From: Diplosphaera chodatii
Taxonomy: Eukaryota; Chlorophyta; Trebouxiophyceae; Prasiolales; Stichococcaceae
Assembly: GCA_032358165.1 (NCBI GenBank)
Contig: JAALGY010000032.1
Location: forward strand, 1,302,001 to 1,366,000
DNA: 64,000 bases
Direction: 5' to 3'
The notes beneath the pieces were generated by a model. The model ran no database searches, had not been told where the DNA came from, and saw nothing but the letters and a program-made list of their open reading frames with translations. Made by a program: the position numbers and the translations under genes. Shown one piece after another: positions 1-10,843 of the stretch (positions are counted from its first letter, which is position 1; each line of letters begins with the position of its first letter).

Positions 1-148
1 AAGCGACGCCCGCCTCCCATGCTGCATCGCTGTTGATGAACTGCAGGAGCCACTTGTTGGCGGCCTCGCGGTGCTCTGCTGAAGGGCCGTGCAGTGCAGT
101 GACAGCCTCAGAGACCTGCTGTGTCGATGATGGTCCAGCTGCAGCCAT
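1..148 (-). CDS. Transportin-3/importin-13-like nuclear import receptor, N-terminal fragment (cut by window edge)
   Basis: An ATG on the minus strand at position 148 opens a reading frame that stays open to the window edge, giving about 49 residues. The start reads MAAAGPSSTQQVSEAVTALH, followed by ANKWLLQFINSDAAWE. This matches the first HEAT repeat of the importin-beta families TNPO3/MOS14 and IPO13, where an AN.WL..FQ.S..AW signature follows a short helix. Such proteins carry cargoes, including SR splicing factors for TNPO3/MOS14, into the nucleus in a Ran-dependent manner. Only the first exon is present, so the exact family member cannot be decided; exportin-like relatives share the same opening helix. 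The gene is divergent from the SirB1-like gene to its right. Confidence 0.6.
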   Translation of the reverse strand, partial: MAAAGPSSTQQVSEAVTALHGPSAEHREAANKWLLQFINSDAAWEAGVA

Positions 149-1481
149 GACTGCTGCTGGGGCCGATCACAAGCTGGAATTCTCTACAGCATGTGATGCG
201 TCATGTCGGCGCAGCTGTGACACAGGGCGGTGCAGCCCTGCCGGCTTATTCCGAAGATGTCGAACGCCTCTGTATCAGCTAGAGCTACTGCGATCTGATC
301 ACGAGGAAACGGATTGGGTTGAGTGCTGCAAATCAACTTACAGTACCAGATCAGTCATGCCTGGCAACACAATCGCCTGCATTTGGGCTATACAGTGACA
401 GCCCAACTAGCGCATACACGAAACAGTTGTTTTGCAGCAGCACGCGGTGTTGTCAAGGATGCAAAGGATGTTGTGTGATGACTGAAGACTGATCTATGTC
501 CAAATGCCAAATGCAAGGGGTGCATGCATGCAGTCCACAACCGTGGTGCATTTCTAGGCTTGCACACCTCAAGTCACTATAAGGTGTATGGCAGTTGGAT
601 CAACGCCGGTATGTGTGGATCTGCAGATGCAAATCACCATAGGTTTGCTGTGCTGCCCAATGCGAACATCTGGTGACGGCGCACCAGCCATCTGGCACTG
701 TGGTGCACAGTAGGAGGCGCGCTTGACACCCGCTCGCATGTCTACGAGCAGACGCTTGTACCGTGCATTGTCCCGCGTCATTCGCACATTCGACAATGAA
801 CGCCTCCCTTTGCGTGGTGCTGCTGGACAGCAGGAGGTGCGGTGGTGAAATGCAGCTGTGCCACTAACTTACGGGATCAGGACGCTGCTATTATTCATAC
901 GCCCATGCTACAAACTCACTAACCTGCTGTGCCTTCCCAATTCGCAGTGGGTATCGCCCACAGAAGACAACATTGCCTATCTGCAGACCATCTTCAGACA
1001 TGCGACCAGGTTGACGCCGGATCACATCGACGGTAGGGCACCAGAATCTCTTTGCAGTGGCTGCAATGGTAGACGTGCAAGCATCTCCAATTGAAATTAC
1101 CCCTTGGCGATCTGTGCATAGAGACATCGCGGGTGCTTCGACAGCTGCAAGCGCGGCTTGGGATCCTCCGGGGTGCCGACCCATCCGCACGGACGGTGAG
1201 TGAATGACTGGACGGCGAGTGACTGCTTTTGGTCCAGGCGAACACACCAGGCGTACCCCTCAAGACGGCAAGCACGGCAGCTGGTCTGAGCATGTGTTGT
1301 CTTGGAGTGATCGCCAGGCGATGGGTATGTGGTGGCAGCTGGGCAAGGATGCCCCGAGGCGGCAGCATGGGGGCTTGGGAGGGGTGGCGATGTCCTTGCG
1401 AGCGTTTGAGGTGGCAGAGCTCGCTGAGCAAGATGACAGCTGGCCCTCATCTGAGGCAGGCAATCCTATTCTGGCACACTG
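149..1481. other. Intergenic or unresolved exons between divergent genes
   Basis: No gene can be built here with confidence. Positions about 860-1070 (+) hold an exon-like open frame, and a strong donor (ACG followed by gtgagtg) sits at 1195/1196. These may be 5' exons of the SirB1-like gene or of a separate small gene. The stretch 149-800 shows no convincing coding signal and probably holds the promoter of the transportin-like gene. Confidence 0.35.
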
Positions 1482-2742
1482 TTGTGTACTGCGGCGTGTG
1501 ATATGCGCAAGGCGACGCCGTGGGGGGTGACGCATCTGCTGAGATGTAGGCCTTCGCATCCACAGACTGCCGAGGAAGATGGCAGCTCACCGCAGAGCCA
1601 GATCACAAGTGCGGACGCCCTGCACCAGCTACGGCAGGAGGTGTCAGAAGGGAGTACAGCCGCCAATGCCATGAACAGCCCTGACGAGGGGCGGAGCACT
1701 GATGCAGACCAAGCTGTAGCATTTCGTGTAAGGCAGCTGCAGCTCATCAGTAAGGCAAGCGTGTCATACTCTCTATTCGCACAGACTCGTGCACGACGTA
1801 TGCCCATTGAACAGTGAATAGTTCGAACAGTGAACAATCCAACCAACCAACCAGGTTGGCCCATGTGCATGTGGGGATGTGCAGGTGCTGTTTGAGAAGC
1901 ACAAGTTCCGGCAGGCGCCCTTTGAGTGGGTGTACGATGGGCTGTCGCCCGTCCTCCTACGTGACGTTTTGCAGACGCACAAGGGTCTGTGCATTGTGCT
2001 GTCGATGTTGTACATCATGGTTGCCGCACCCCTTGGCATCGACCTTGTGATGATGCGTGTGCCCCAGGCGCCCAGCGACGCTAGCCTCGCAGGTGCGAGA
2101 TGCTCAGATGTGATGCTCTGCGCATGCATGCTGGTCAGTGGACATGGTGACATGCTTGCACACAAGCGTCAAGGCAGCGCATGGTATGATGTCATGCAGG
2201 GTCACTGATCTCACGCACAGCAGTATCCGCGACGGCACCACCGACCGTGGACTGGATGGTCTATGCCCCAGGTTGCTGCAGTGGCTCAGATGATATTCAT
2301 TACCCGAGGGCTCCGGCTGCTATATACAATACACAGCCAGCCTGTGCGCGCACATGTTGCAGGGCCGCGCATGCTGCGGGTAGACCCCCTGAACAAAGGT
2401 AGCGTCAGTGAGGTCTCCCCAACTGATCCTGCCCACCAGGTGCGCACCATGATCTGGATGTGCTGGCTTGCTGCTGTGTAGTCTGCCCGTGCCTGGTTTG
2501 GCAATGGCAAGCCAGTCCATACATTCTGGGGAACACAGCTGACAGTACAAGAGACAGAAGCTGTCTTGCAGGTGCTGCAGAAAAGGCCGGCATACTACCT
2601 GACGGTATGGGCAGAGCTTGCACGCATCATGATGGTCGCGCACCAGCGCCGTGGCGAAAGCGACGATGTAGCGCACTGGACTTGGCAGGTCCTGGCGCTG
2701 GATCACGCTGCCCCCGAGTGGCACATATTCGAGGCACAGTGA
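1482..2742 (+). CDS. SirB1-like / transglutaminase-core-2 domain protein
   Basis: Exons that join in phase are one ending at 1727 (donor gtaagg), then 1885-2092, 2363-2439 and 2572-2742 (stop TGA). The central exon encodes YDGLSPVLLRDVLQTHKGLC followed by IVLSMLYIMVAAPLGID, which matches the core of the SirB1/Transglut_core2 family (VL..R.G.P..LS.LY..VA..LG). The next exon gives RMLRVDPLNKGSVSE, equivalent to the family's 'DPF.GG' strand. The last exon encodes a helical tail ending WHIFEAQ. The family is widespread in bacteria and plastid-bearing eukaryotes and its biochemical role is poorly defined. Where SirB1 proteins usually carry Pro (R.G.P) this one has Cys (KGLC), the place of a transglutaminase nucleophile, but the family's PGHF histidine is not evident. 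The true start and the upstream exons are unresolved; the given start is only where the frame opens. Confidence 0.55.
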
Positions 2743-3204
2743 CGACAAGACGCCATGACCATCACCTGCCAAATATGTTGAAAGCAACTGTGGTGCTGTG
2801 GATCGGGATTTATTATGCTGCAAAATCTTTCGGATCGTGACATATCGACCAGATGTCAATAAACTGCATCCTGCCCGAGTCTGCACTCGCTTGGTAGAAT
2901 TACCCAAGCGAGTTTGGGGTGACAGATGTTGCCCAGCGGGCAGCAAGTTGAAAGGGCAGAAAGGTGCCCAACATTGAACAGATTCTATTGGTCATGCCTG
3001 GGTCCAACAGGCCACAAATCCACATTCACTTCGTTTTGCCTCAAGTGCGCTCGCTCGCTGCTCTCCTGCAGTCTTGAGCCGAAAAGCTTGCAACTTGCCT
3101 CAGCTCGACTCGAAGTGCCAGGCCGTTGCGAGTTGTCACTGCCACCGTCGATCGTGATGCAGCTGCAGCTGTGGAGGTGATCTAGGAATTCTGCACATCG
3201 TGCT
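2743..3204. other. Intergenic spacer
   Basis: This holds the 3' flank of the SirB1-like gene and the promoter and 5' UTR of the TLC gene. An 84-codon open frame at 2926-3180 has no recognisable domain and I do not call it. Confidence 0.5.
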
Positions 3205-4402
3205 ATGTCATCGCCAGCGCACATCTGGCGTGATCTTGCTTTGTATCTGGTGGCTTGGAGTGTCCTGTTTTTAGTGTTGAGACGGCTCGTCTTTAGAAGG
3301 TTCAGCGCAACCTTCTCAAATGTCGCCGTCAGCTTCGTGCACGCCATCATCGCCCTGCGCCTGGGCTCCTGGGCAGTGGACTGGCGGCATCCCCTGAGCA
3401 ACTATGGCACAGTCACAACGCCTGAGCAGGCGAGCTGCATACGTCTTTGCAGGCTTGGGTTGGCAGGCCTAATGCGTGATGGCATGTCCATCCCACGTCC
3501 GAGCATGCACGCGTCCATAACATGCAATAGTACTCTGGCGTGCAGCTGACGCTTCTCACGGTGTCGCTGGCGTACTTTGTGTACGATTCAATGTGCTGCG
3601 AGCTCATAAGCCATGACCTGCCAAATCTGCTGCACCACCTGGCAACGATCCTCGGCCTGTGGGTTGGCGTGATGCAGCTGAGGAGCGGCCCAGAGCTCAC
3701 AGTGTGCCTGGTGCTGATGGTGAGTGACGCCCTTGAGGTTGTAGCAGGATCATCTCAGCAAGGAAGCTGCTGCATGCACCTCTGCCACTGCTTGTGATCG
3801 GGAGTGCCCTATGCAGGAGATGTCGAGTCCCTGTCTCCACAACAGGGCAATGCTGAAGGTTTGTGAGCCAACCAACACTATGATGGTTGCATGTTATGCC
3901 AGGAGTGTGTCAAAGTTGTCAGGCAACCCGACCAGCCGAAGTCCTTGTGATGCAGGAGCTGCGCTTGAAGGATTCTGGCCTCGCGCTCCTCAATGACGTA
4001 GGGCAAAACGACTCATGCTAGTTGATCACTGGTGTGCTCTGGCATCTGTTAGCAAGTTGGACCCGTGCGGTCCTCCTAGAGGTCGCTTCGACTCTGCAGG
4101 TGGCCTTCGCGCTCACTTTCTTCGTGTGCCGACTCGTGATTGGGCCGTGCGTGACATGGGCGGCGCTGCACACACCCAGCACGCACATGATTGTCAAGGT
4201 GCGGACTTCAACGACATCTTGACCACTGCTTCAGCTCCTTTGCAGGTGTCCCTCCGGTACAACTGGCTGATGAAGTGCTGCGACCATGCAGGTTGGCGCA
4301 TTGGGCGTGCAGATCGTGTCAGTGTTCTGGGCATATCAGATATTCAGCGTGGTGCGACACCAGGCTAACAAGCGGAAGCTGGCCAACAAGGCAGCACCTT
4401 GA
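3205..4402 (+). CDS. TLC-domain multi-pass membrane protein (TMEM56/TLCD4-like)
   Basis: Six exons fit exactly: 3205-3429, 3546-3719, 3817-3858, 3956-3997, 4100-4198 and 4292-4402, together 230 codons plus stop. All five introns are phase 0, and the first starts with GC instead of GT (CAG|gcgagc). The protein has hydrophobic helices at both ends and the TLC signature VSLAYFVYDSMC, then LPNLLHHLATILGLW with the conserved HH, then EMSSPCLHNRAMLK, equivalent to the family's 'EISTPF.N.RW' motif. It ends in lysines. TLC proteins lie in the ER or plasma membrane and act in lipid sensing, trafficking or ceramide synthesis. The short length and lack of a homeobox-like loop favour the TMEM56/TLCD group over ceramide synthase. 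The ATG at 3205 starts directly before a transmembrane helix. Two 42-nt exons are unusually small. Confidence 0.8.
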
Positions 4403-4780
4403 GGACCAGACTGTTTGCCACAAATGTGTTGTCACTGTGAAGGCCGAATATTCAGCCAGCAGGCGTTTCAGCAGACCGTTGACTGTCTTACTTTTCAACA
4501 CTGCCTACCGCCATTTACAGCTGTGCGGTCATATCTAGATGCAGAAGCACATCACGGCAATGTCAAACCTCCTTATGAAGCCAGCGAAAACATCCGCACG
4601 CCAATGCGAGCGGCATAAATTGCGGTGCGGTGCTATACGTGAGACTTGTGCTCCAAATGAGGCACTTGGCACTATGATGCCACATACACGAAGCTTGAAG
4701 TGCTTGAAAGTGGGCTGGAGACTGCAGGCCTGCACTGCCTGCACTGCCATGTGGGAAGCTGGATGCTGGGAGGCGACACC
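4403..4780. other. Intergenic, convergent 3' ends
   Basis: The TLC gene (+) and the zinc-finger/SDR gene (-) end towards each other across 378 bp. No gene or repeat is seen; it should hold both 3' UTRs. Confidence 0.5.
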
Positions 4781-6914
4781 TCACTCATCCTCGGCGTCAA
4801 TGGGCTGTGGACCGCCTGCACCCTTGTCCTTCTGCTTCAGCACATGCTCTGGCACGTCCACTGTGTAGTTCATCGCTAACCGGCCCCCGTCCACATAGAT
4901 GATCTGGCCGGTGATGTAGCTTGCAGCATCGGACGCCAAGAACGCGGCCACCTGCACATGGCTGATCCACGGTCAGACGCAGCAGACCCTCGGCATGGCC
5001 CGATAAGTGACAGTGTTTCTGTTCACACTGCTGAGACCAGCCTCCAGCTGCTCTTTGTGAACTGGCCCCAATGTGCAGATGGTTACCTGGCCCACTTCCA
5101 GGGGGTCACCAATCCGCATCATGGGCGTGCGGCTGAGGATGCGCCGCATGCCATTCTCGTCATTGGCTACCGCCGCCAGCACATCAGTCATGATGCTGCC
5201 CGGCCCAATGGCATTCACCCGAACGCCATGTGGCGCCATCGCCAATGACATTGACCTGCTCAGCAGCTAAACGAGTCATCTCGAGGTACTGTCAACGGAC
5301 CCAGGCTGCCTGGGTAACGAACAACCATGTTTATGTCCATGTCAACATAAGGGCCCAATGATGAGCTGGCACCTTGTCAGGTTGTCAACGCCGCCTTTGG
5401 AGGAGTTGTAGCCGGCGATGGATGGGATGGCGGTGATGCCATTGACGGATGACATGTTGATGATGGCACCGCCCCGCCCCTCGCGCACGCGGTTCTGCTC
5501 CTTCATCTGCCGCCCAATCGCCTGGCCACACTGCGTGTGCATAACAGGATATATGACCGCCCATCCACCTTCAGTGAGGCTTAGGTTGGACAAACTTATT
5601 GTCGAATGTGAGTCTTGCAAATAGACTGGATACTGCAACTAAGAAGCACTTGGCAACCCTACCAAGAACATCCCCTTCAGGTTGACGCGCATGACCTCGT
5701 CGAAGTCGGCCTCGGTCATGTCCAGAAAATCTGCGGCGCGCACGATGCCGGCATTGTTCACCAGGATGTCGACACCGTGGAAGGTTTGTAGCGTCGCCGC
5801 CACCAGCGCATCCACCTGAGGCACACCGCATGACAGTGGATGCACGCGCCGTACACATGTACATGACGGTCGGACAGCTGCTCGGGTCTCAGCTAGTGCA
5901 GTGTCAAATGCTGGCGCCGTGGTGACAGCAGCGTGAGCCACCTCGTCCTTGACGCCGACGTCGCAGCGGAAGGCGGAGGCCGCGACACCCTCCAGCTGCA
6001 GCCGCTGCGCCGCCTGCTGCGCAGCCGTCTCGTCAATGTCCGCAATCACCACCTGCGCCCCCTCATGGCCCAGGCATGCTGCGCACGCGTACCCGATGCC
6101 CTTGGCGCCACCTGCGCACAGCAGGCGGCCGAGCAATGATACATACTCATGAGACTGTCTGGCCACATGATGCTGCAAGGACATGCTGACAGGTAAGCAG
6201 GCAGCTACAATGGCATACCTGTCACAATCGCGACCTTGTTGGTCAGGCGCTGGGCCATGCCGGACACGATGGTGACCTTCCGCAGCTGCTTGTCCATTTC
6301 GGCCATCAGCGACCGATGCTGCTTGTTCTTCATGTGGTGGTCTACCAGTGCGCTGCGTTTGCCCTTCCTGTGGGGCAGCACCAATGCAGCATAGGCGGGC
6401 AGTTGAAGGGGCACTGCAGTACTGAAGCATGGCATCTGTGCACAGGCTAATGTGATGCACGTGTAACACGGTTCCGACTGCAGCGCACTGGTAGCCATCG
6501 CCCGTGAAGTTGTTGTTCTTGCCGTGGCGCACGCACAGCTTGCAGATCACGGTGCCGTGGTTGCCGCTGGCGTCCCCCTCCTCCACTAGCGGCCAGTAGG
6601 TGCCTGCATGCAAAACCAAGCTTGCACACCCTGTTGCCTTTGTGCACTGAACAAATTCCCTGATAACACAAGCTGTCGCAACGGAAAGGCATCACTGTGG
6701 GAGGTGGCGCGGAGTCTGCCCTACACAGGACACGCAGCAAGCAAGGCGTCAGCCAGCGCACCATCCGGCAGCTTGAAGCTGTCCTCGTTTTCCCATTTCT
6801 TCTTGGAGAACTCGAAGTACAGCCCCTTGCGCTGCTTCTTGTCGTCGCCCTCGGCAGTGGAGGCCGCCCTGCGCTTGCTGCCGGTGATCGGTGCAGACCC
6901 AGCCGAGCCGTCTG
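4781..6914 (-). CDS. Short-chain dehydrogenase/reductase with an N-terminal zinc-finger-like domain
   Basis: Minus-strand exons with closing phases are about 6914-6732, 6603-6489, 6367-6219, 6111-5942, 5815-5663, 5530-5373, 5255-5087 and 4951-4781 (stop). The C-terminal ~270 residues are a classical SDR: VAIVTGGAKGIGYA (Rossmann TG...GxG), DILVNNAGIV, INMSSVNG with the catalytic Ser, and YNSSKGG with Tyr-x3-Lys, then GVRVNAIGPGSI and a VDGG end. It resembles FabG or glucose-dehydrogenase types; the substrate cannot be told. Upstream in the same frame lie a basic segment, then ICKLCVRHGKNNNF and DHHMKNKQH, a C-x2-C...H-x5-H arrangement like a BED or C2H2 finger. The finger's second half and the SDR start share one exon. 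An internal Met at 6258 (MAQRLTNKVA) could start an SDR-only form. The first exon is not found. Confidence 0.75.
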
Positions 6915-8569
6915 CTGCAGGGTAGGGCTCACATCAGCAATGCTATAATGCTCCAGTACGGGGTTTCCAGCCAAGAGTTGATTCAGCGATCGTGGATGCA
7001 CCTGCGATTCATGCGCCACCTGCATGCCATGGCTACATGGCAGCATGGTGCATGTAAGGTGCCAAAAGCGCATGCAAGCGCATGCAATGCGAGCTGCCCA
7101 GTAGATGGGCGCCGATTGGATCATGTATCAGCAAGCTTATGGTAGTCCTCATGCGTCCTTGAACATGCACGAGAGGGACACTTGCCCAATGGGGTGATCA
7201 CTGACCGGATCGCAGTCACAGCCTGGCTTCACAGGTGCATGCAGCCTGTGTCAGAAGGATCTGGAAACTCAGCAGCATCTTGCTGCGTCTCCAGATACGA
7301 CTCAACTCACGGCGGGCGTCTCATGGCGAGCGCTGGCCGAAACGCCGAGACGCTGAGAGCCTGTGGAGCGCACCAGCAGCGTTCGGGGTGGCCGGAGGCG
7401 CGCCTGCGGCATCAGTTGGACGCTCTCCAGATGGCGCAGCCGGACTGGCATCCATTACTGCGCCTGCCGTGGTCGCAACCTGGGACCGCCAAGCCCGCGT
7501 CGGCGGCAGTATGGCACTTCGGCGGCAAACTCACTGTCGACTCGACTTGCTTCACGTAGGCGTAGTCGACATGCACCGGCTCCGAGGTCAGGCACGCTGC
7601 TTGTCAGGCACGGCACTCGGCTAGAGGCAGTTGATACAGTCCGCAGATCGTGTGCCATCACCCCACTGGCCATGAGCAGCGTTCAAGGGCTACTGGGCTA
7701 GCTCAGGAGAAAGTACACTGTGATTAGGGTTTGAACAGCGAAGCCTCTGTGCTTTACCAAGGTCTCCAGGTGAAATTACGGCGGTCGCAGGAAGGTCTGC
7801 TGGTAACCCTGTGTTGCCAGGGTGTATGCTGGTTGTCAGGCAGATCAATGTAAGGTCCCTCTTTGAGACACAGAAGCAGGTGTGTGCAATGTGTTGCACC
7901 CGACGTACTGACGACACTGTAGCTGCAGCTGCAATTTGTGTGCTGTGCCTTGCATGGTCACACAAAGTGGCTGCTGTGCCGCTGGGTACCTGCTGCGCAC
8001 CGAATGCAAGTCCGAATCGTGCATCATGCTGCCTGCAAGTCGCATGAGAGGTGATGGACATATTGCTCGTGAACGACCTATCCGCCCAGATTAGCTGCTG
8101 CGGTGCTGGAGCTGGCGGCTTGGTCGGTGCTGCTGGGTGCCGTCCGAACCACTTTTGTGCACATGATTTGGCACAAGGACTTTGGCGGACAGCAGGGGGT
8201 CCCTTGCGGCCAAATAAGCGGCAGGTTGCTGGGAGGGCAGGCCACATTTGCAGCCCACGCTGGCAGGTGACTGGTTATGTCGGAGACGAGGCACTCACGT
8301 GATCATGCATAATGCAGGTGCAGCGGTGCCGTGCGGACATACTCGCGCATATGCATACGCAAGTGGCACGAGACAGTTCAATGGCACATGTGCACTCTGG
8401 GCTCTGATTGCGTGCCAAGGCGTTTGGCCCGTTTTGACGATTTGTCCGGTGCACCTGCAAAGCTCAAGCCAGCTTGGCTATTTCTGCACAACGCTCAGCA
8501 CACAGAGACTTGAGCAAACGATACGACAGTGTCAGCAAACTGTTCCACAAAGGTCCAAGGCAATCTGCA
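6915..8569. other. Divergent spacer, possible unplaced 5' exons
   Basis: This 1.65-kb gap separates the zinc-finger/SDR gene (-) from the lipase gene (+). It should contain the missing first exon of the former and both promoters. Open frames at 7235-7700 (+) and 7455-7673 (-) are arginine/alanine-rich and unconvincing. Nothing else is recognisable. Confidence 0.4.
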
Positions 8570-10569
8570 ATGGCCGTCAGCGAATTTTGGGACGCATGGC
8601 CAGCCAGTCCCACGTCCTTGTTCGCCAGCGAGGCACTCGCCGAACAGTTGGGCACACGAGGCAAAGTTACTACCTTCGTGAACGCTCTGGGACTAGATTT
8701 GGCCTGCTACTTCTGGCCGGCCACCACTGCGGAGCCAAAAGCAGTCGTGCAGCTGTGTCATGGCAACGGCACGGTTTTGTCGCAGTCTGCTCCTGACGAT
8801 TTGACTCGATTGACTATTCGTCCTGTTAGTTACCTTGTTCTTAGTTACCTTGTAAAACAACGTGTGTCTCAATTCTCGCCGACAATCATTATAACACATT
8901 GCAGGCGCGTACGTCATGGAGTTCCTGCGCTCCCAGGTGTCCTGTGCATGCGGCTGCAAAACATCAGTAAAGCTTTCAGATGCGAAAGGTTTAGACTTTG
9001 GCGTGTGCAGCAGCCCCACTCAGACTCAAATGTCGTGTGCACACGATCTGCAGGGCGCCGGGAAGCCGCTTGTGTACTCAGGCTCATGGATCGAGCGCAT
9101 GAACAACGCGGGAATTTCGGTGGCGGGCTTTGATATGCAGGGTTGCGGGTTTTCACAGGGCCTCCGCGGCCTGCGCAGCTTCTTCGAGAGCTTTGAGGAC
9201 ATCATTGCTGACGCTCTGCAGTTCCGGAGGTGAGCATCTAAGCGAGTGGTATGCCGCCAGTGGGGATGGAGGGTGAAACAAACGAAAACGTTGGAGTCTT
9301 AACTGCGTACTTGAGCCTCTGGGAGGACTGGTGTGCAGGCTTATACCAGAGAGCGGGGTGCCAGGCTTCAGCGGCGTGCCGGTCTTCCTGACTGGCATCT
9401 CTCTGGGCGGCTGCGTGGCCATTCATGCCATGCAGCGGCATGTGAGCACCACAGCGACAAGCCTGATCCCTCATACGTCGCAGGTTTGTTTGTCATGACA
9501 CTTTGATATGTGTCTGTCTTGTGTTGGAGGACCTCTTGTTGCTTGCGATTGCAGGCCGAGTTGTATGGGGGCGCAGTGCTGCTGGCACCCATGGTGTCGC
9601 TGGAGAAGGTTTCGCAGGCCGGGCTGAACCCATACCTGTTGTGAGTCATTTGCGCAACTGCCCGACTGAAACACCACATTGTCAGCGCTCAACCACAACC
9701 TGTCATATGCTGCGCAACTCATCTTGCTCTGCATATGCCGAGACACACGCGGTGCTGTACAGGCCGCTGTCACGGCTCGTCAGCTGGCTGCTGCCGGCAG
9801 CTCAGGTGGCAAAGGTGAACAGGAACCCCCTGTATCCTGAGTTGCAGCAGGAATGGGATCAGGACCCTCTCAATTTCCAGGTGAGTGGGCACCGTCGCCT
9901 GCGTACACCTGGTGTACAACAGTGCGTCACAGTCGATCAGTTGGAGTTTATCAGGGTGCAAATGGCTGTGCGCAGGGCAATACACGTGCCCGCTCAGCAG
10001 CAGGTGCGTCTCATCAAGCCGTGCCCTACAGCCAGCATCATCCCTATGAGCAGCCGTCTTCAGGACCTTATGCTGTATCCGAGCCAGGTGTTCACACGGG
10101 CAACCTTGTGGCTGCAGAGTATGTCAGGGTAACACGCGAGCTGCTGCCTGGCCTCAGCAATCTCAAATTCCCCTGGATCTGCTTCCATGGCGAAGGTGAT
10201 CTTGCTGTCTGTGTTATATGGGGATTGTCGTGTGCAATCGTTGGGCATGCTATGAGACATTTCTCCTCCACGGAGTTTCAGGGGTTGGCTGCGTTTTACC
10301 TGCAGATGACACGTTGTGCGACCCCGATGGGTCGAAACTGCTTTTCGAGGCCTCTCAGGTGTGTTGCGTTAATGGCGCATAGCACCTGCTCGATGCCTGA
10401 CTTGCTGTGGAGTCTTTAGGTTGTGGCCGACGATTTCGCTTTTCAATGTGCACAGTCGACTGACAAGGAGCTAGTGGCGCTTCCAAAACGGTGGCACGTC
10501 CTCGTCAAGGAGCCCGGCAACGAGCAGATTATTGCCAGAATAGTGGAGTGGATACTTGATCGGGCATGA
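8570..10569 (+). CDS. Alpha/beta hydrolase, monoacylglycerol-lipase type
   Basis: Ten exons: 8570-8768, 8905-8936, 9054-9229, 9339-9441, 9555-9640, 9763-9880, 9976-10003, 10118-10195, 10306-10358 and 10456-10569, giving 328 residues. The fold's landmarks are present: oxyanion-hole motif CHGNG, nucleophile elbow GISLGG (Ser157), acid in DDTLCDPDGS (about Asp275) and base in RWHVLVKEP (His305). The acid and base segments closely follow animal MGLL and plant MAGL/caffeoylshikimate-esterase-like proteins. It probably hydrolyses monoacylglycerols or lysolipids in lipid turnover. Exons as short as 28 and 32 nt occur. The HGNG motif ends at an apparent GC donor (AACG|gcacgg); a GT donor a few bases upstream would delete the motif, so I prefer GC. 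An in-frame upstream start near 8474 is possible, but 8570 (MAVSEFWDAW) fits the family. Confidence 0.85.
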
Positions 10570-10843
10570 GTACCTGATCAGGTCATGCAGACAGGCATTG
10601 CTTCTAGTGGCCTACAACAACGGTGTTGTTGGTTTCGGTGACTGCACAGTTAGCTATGCGCTTCAAAGGCGTCAGCCTCGAGTGAACTTCCATCTGTGTC
10701 AGTCAGCCTAGGCCCGTCACGTTCATGCGTGCTGCCTAAGGGTGGCGCCCATCAATCCAATGCGACTGACAATCTATGGCTGACTCTAGCGGTCTTCTGC
10801 GCCACCTGTGGCTGGGGCTCGAAGTCTGGGGTCCCAGAGCACC

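Noticed and set aside
4241..4291. An exon reading VSLRYNWLMKCCDH in the TLC gene
   Set aside because: An acceptor-like cag precedes it, but its frame does not join the final exon; treating it as intron gives perfect phase 0 and the conserved C-terminus.
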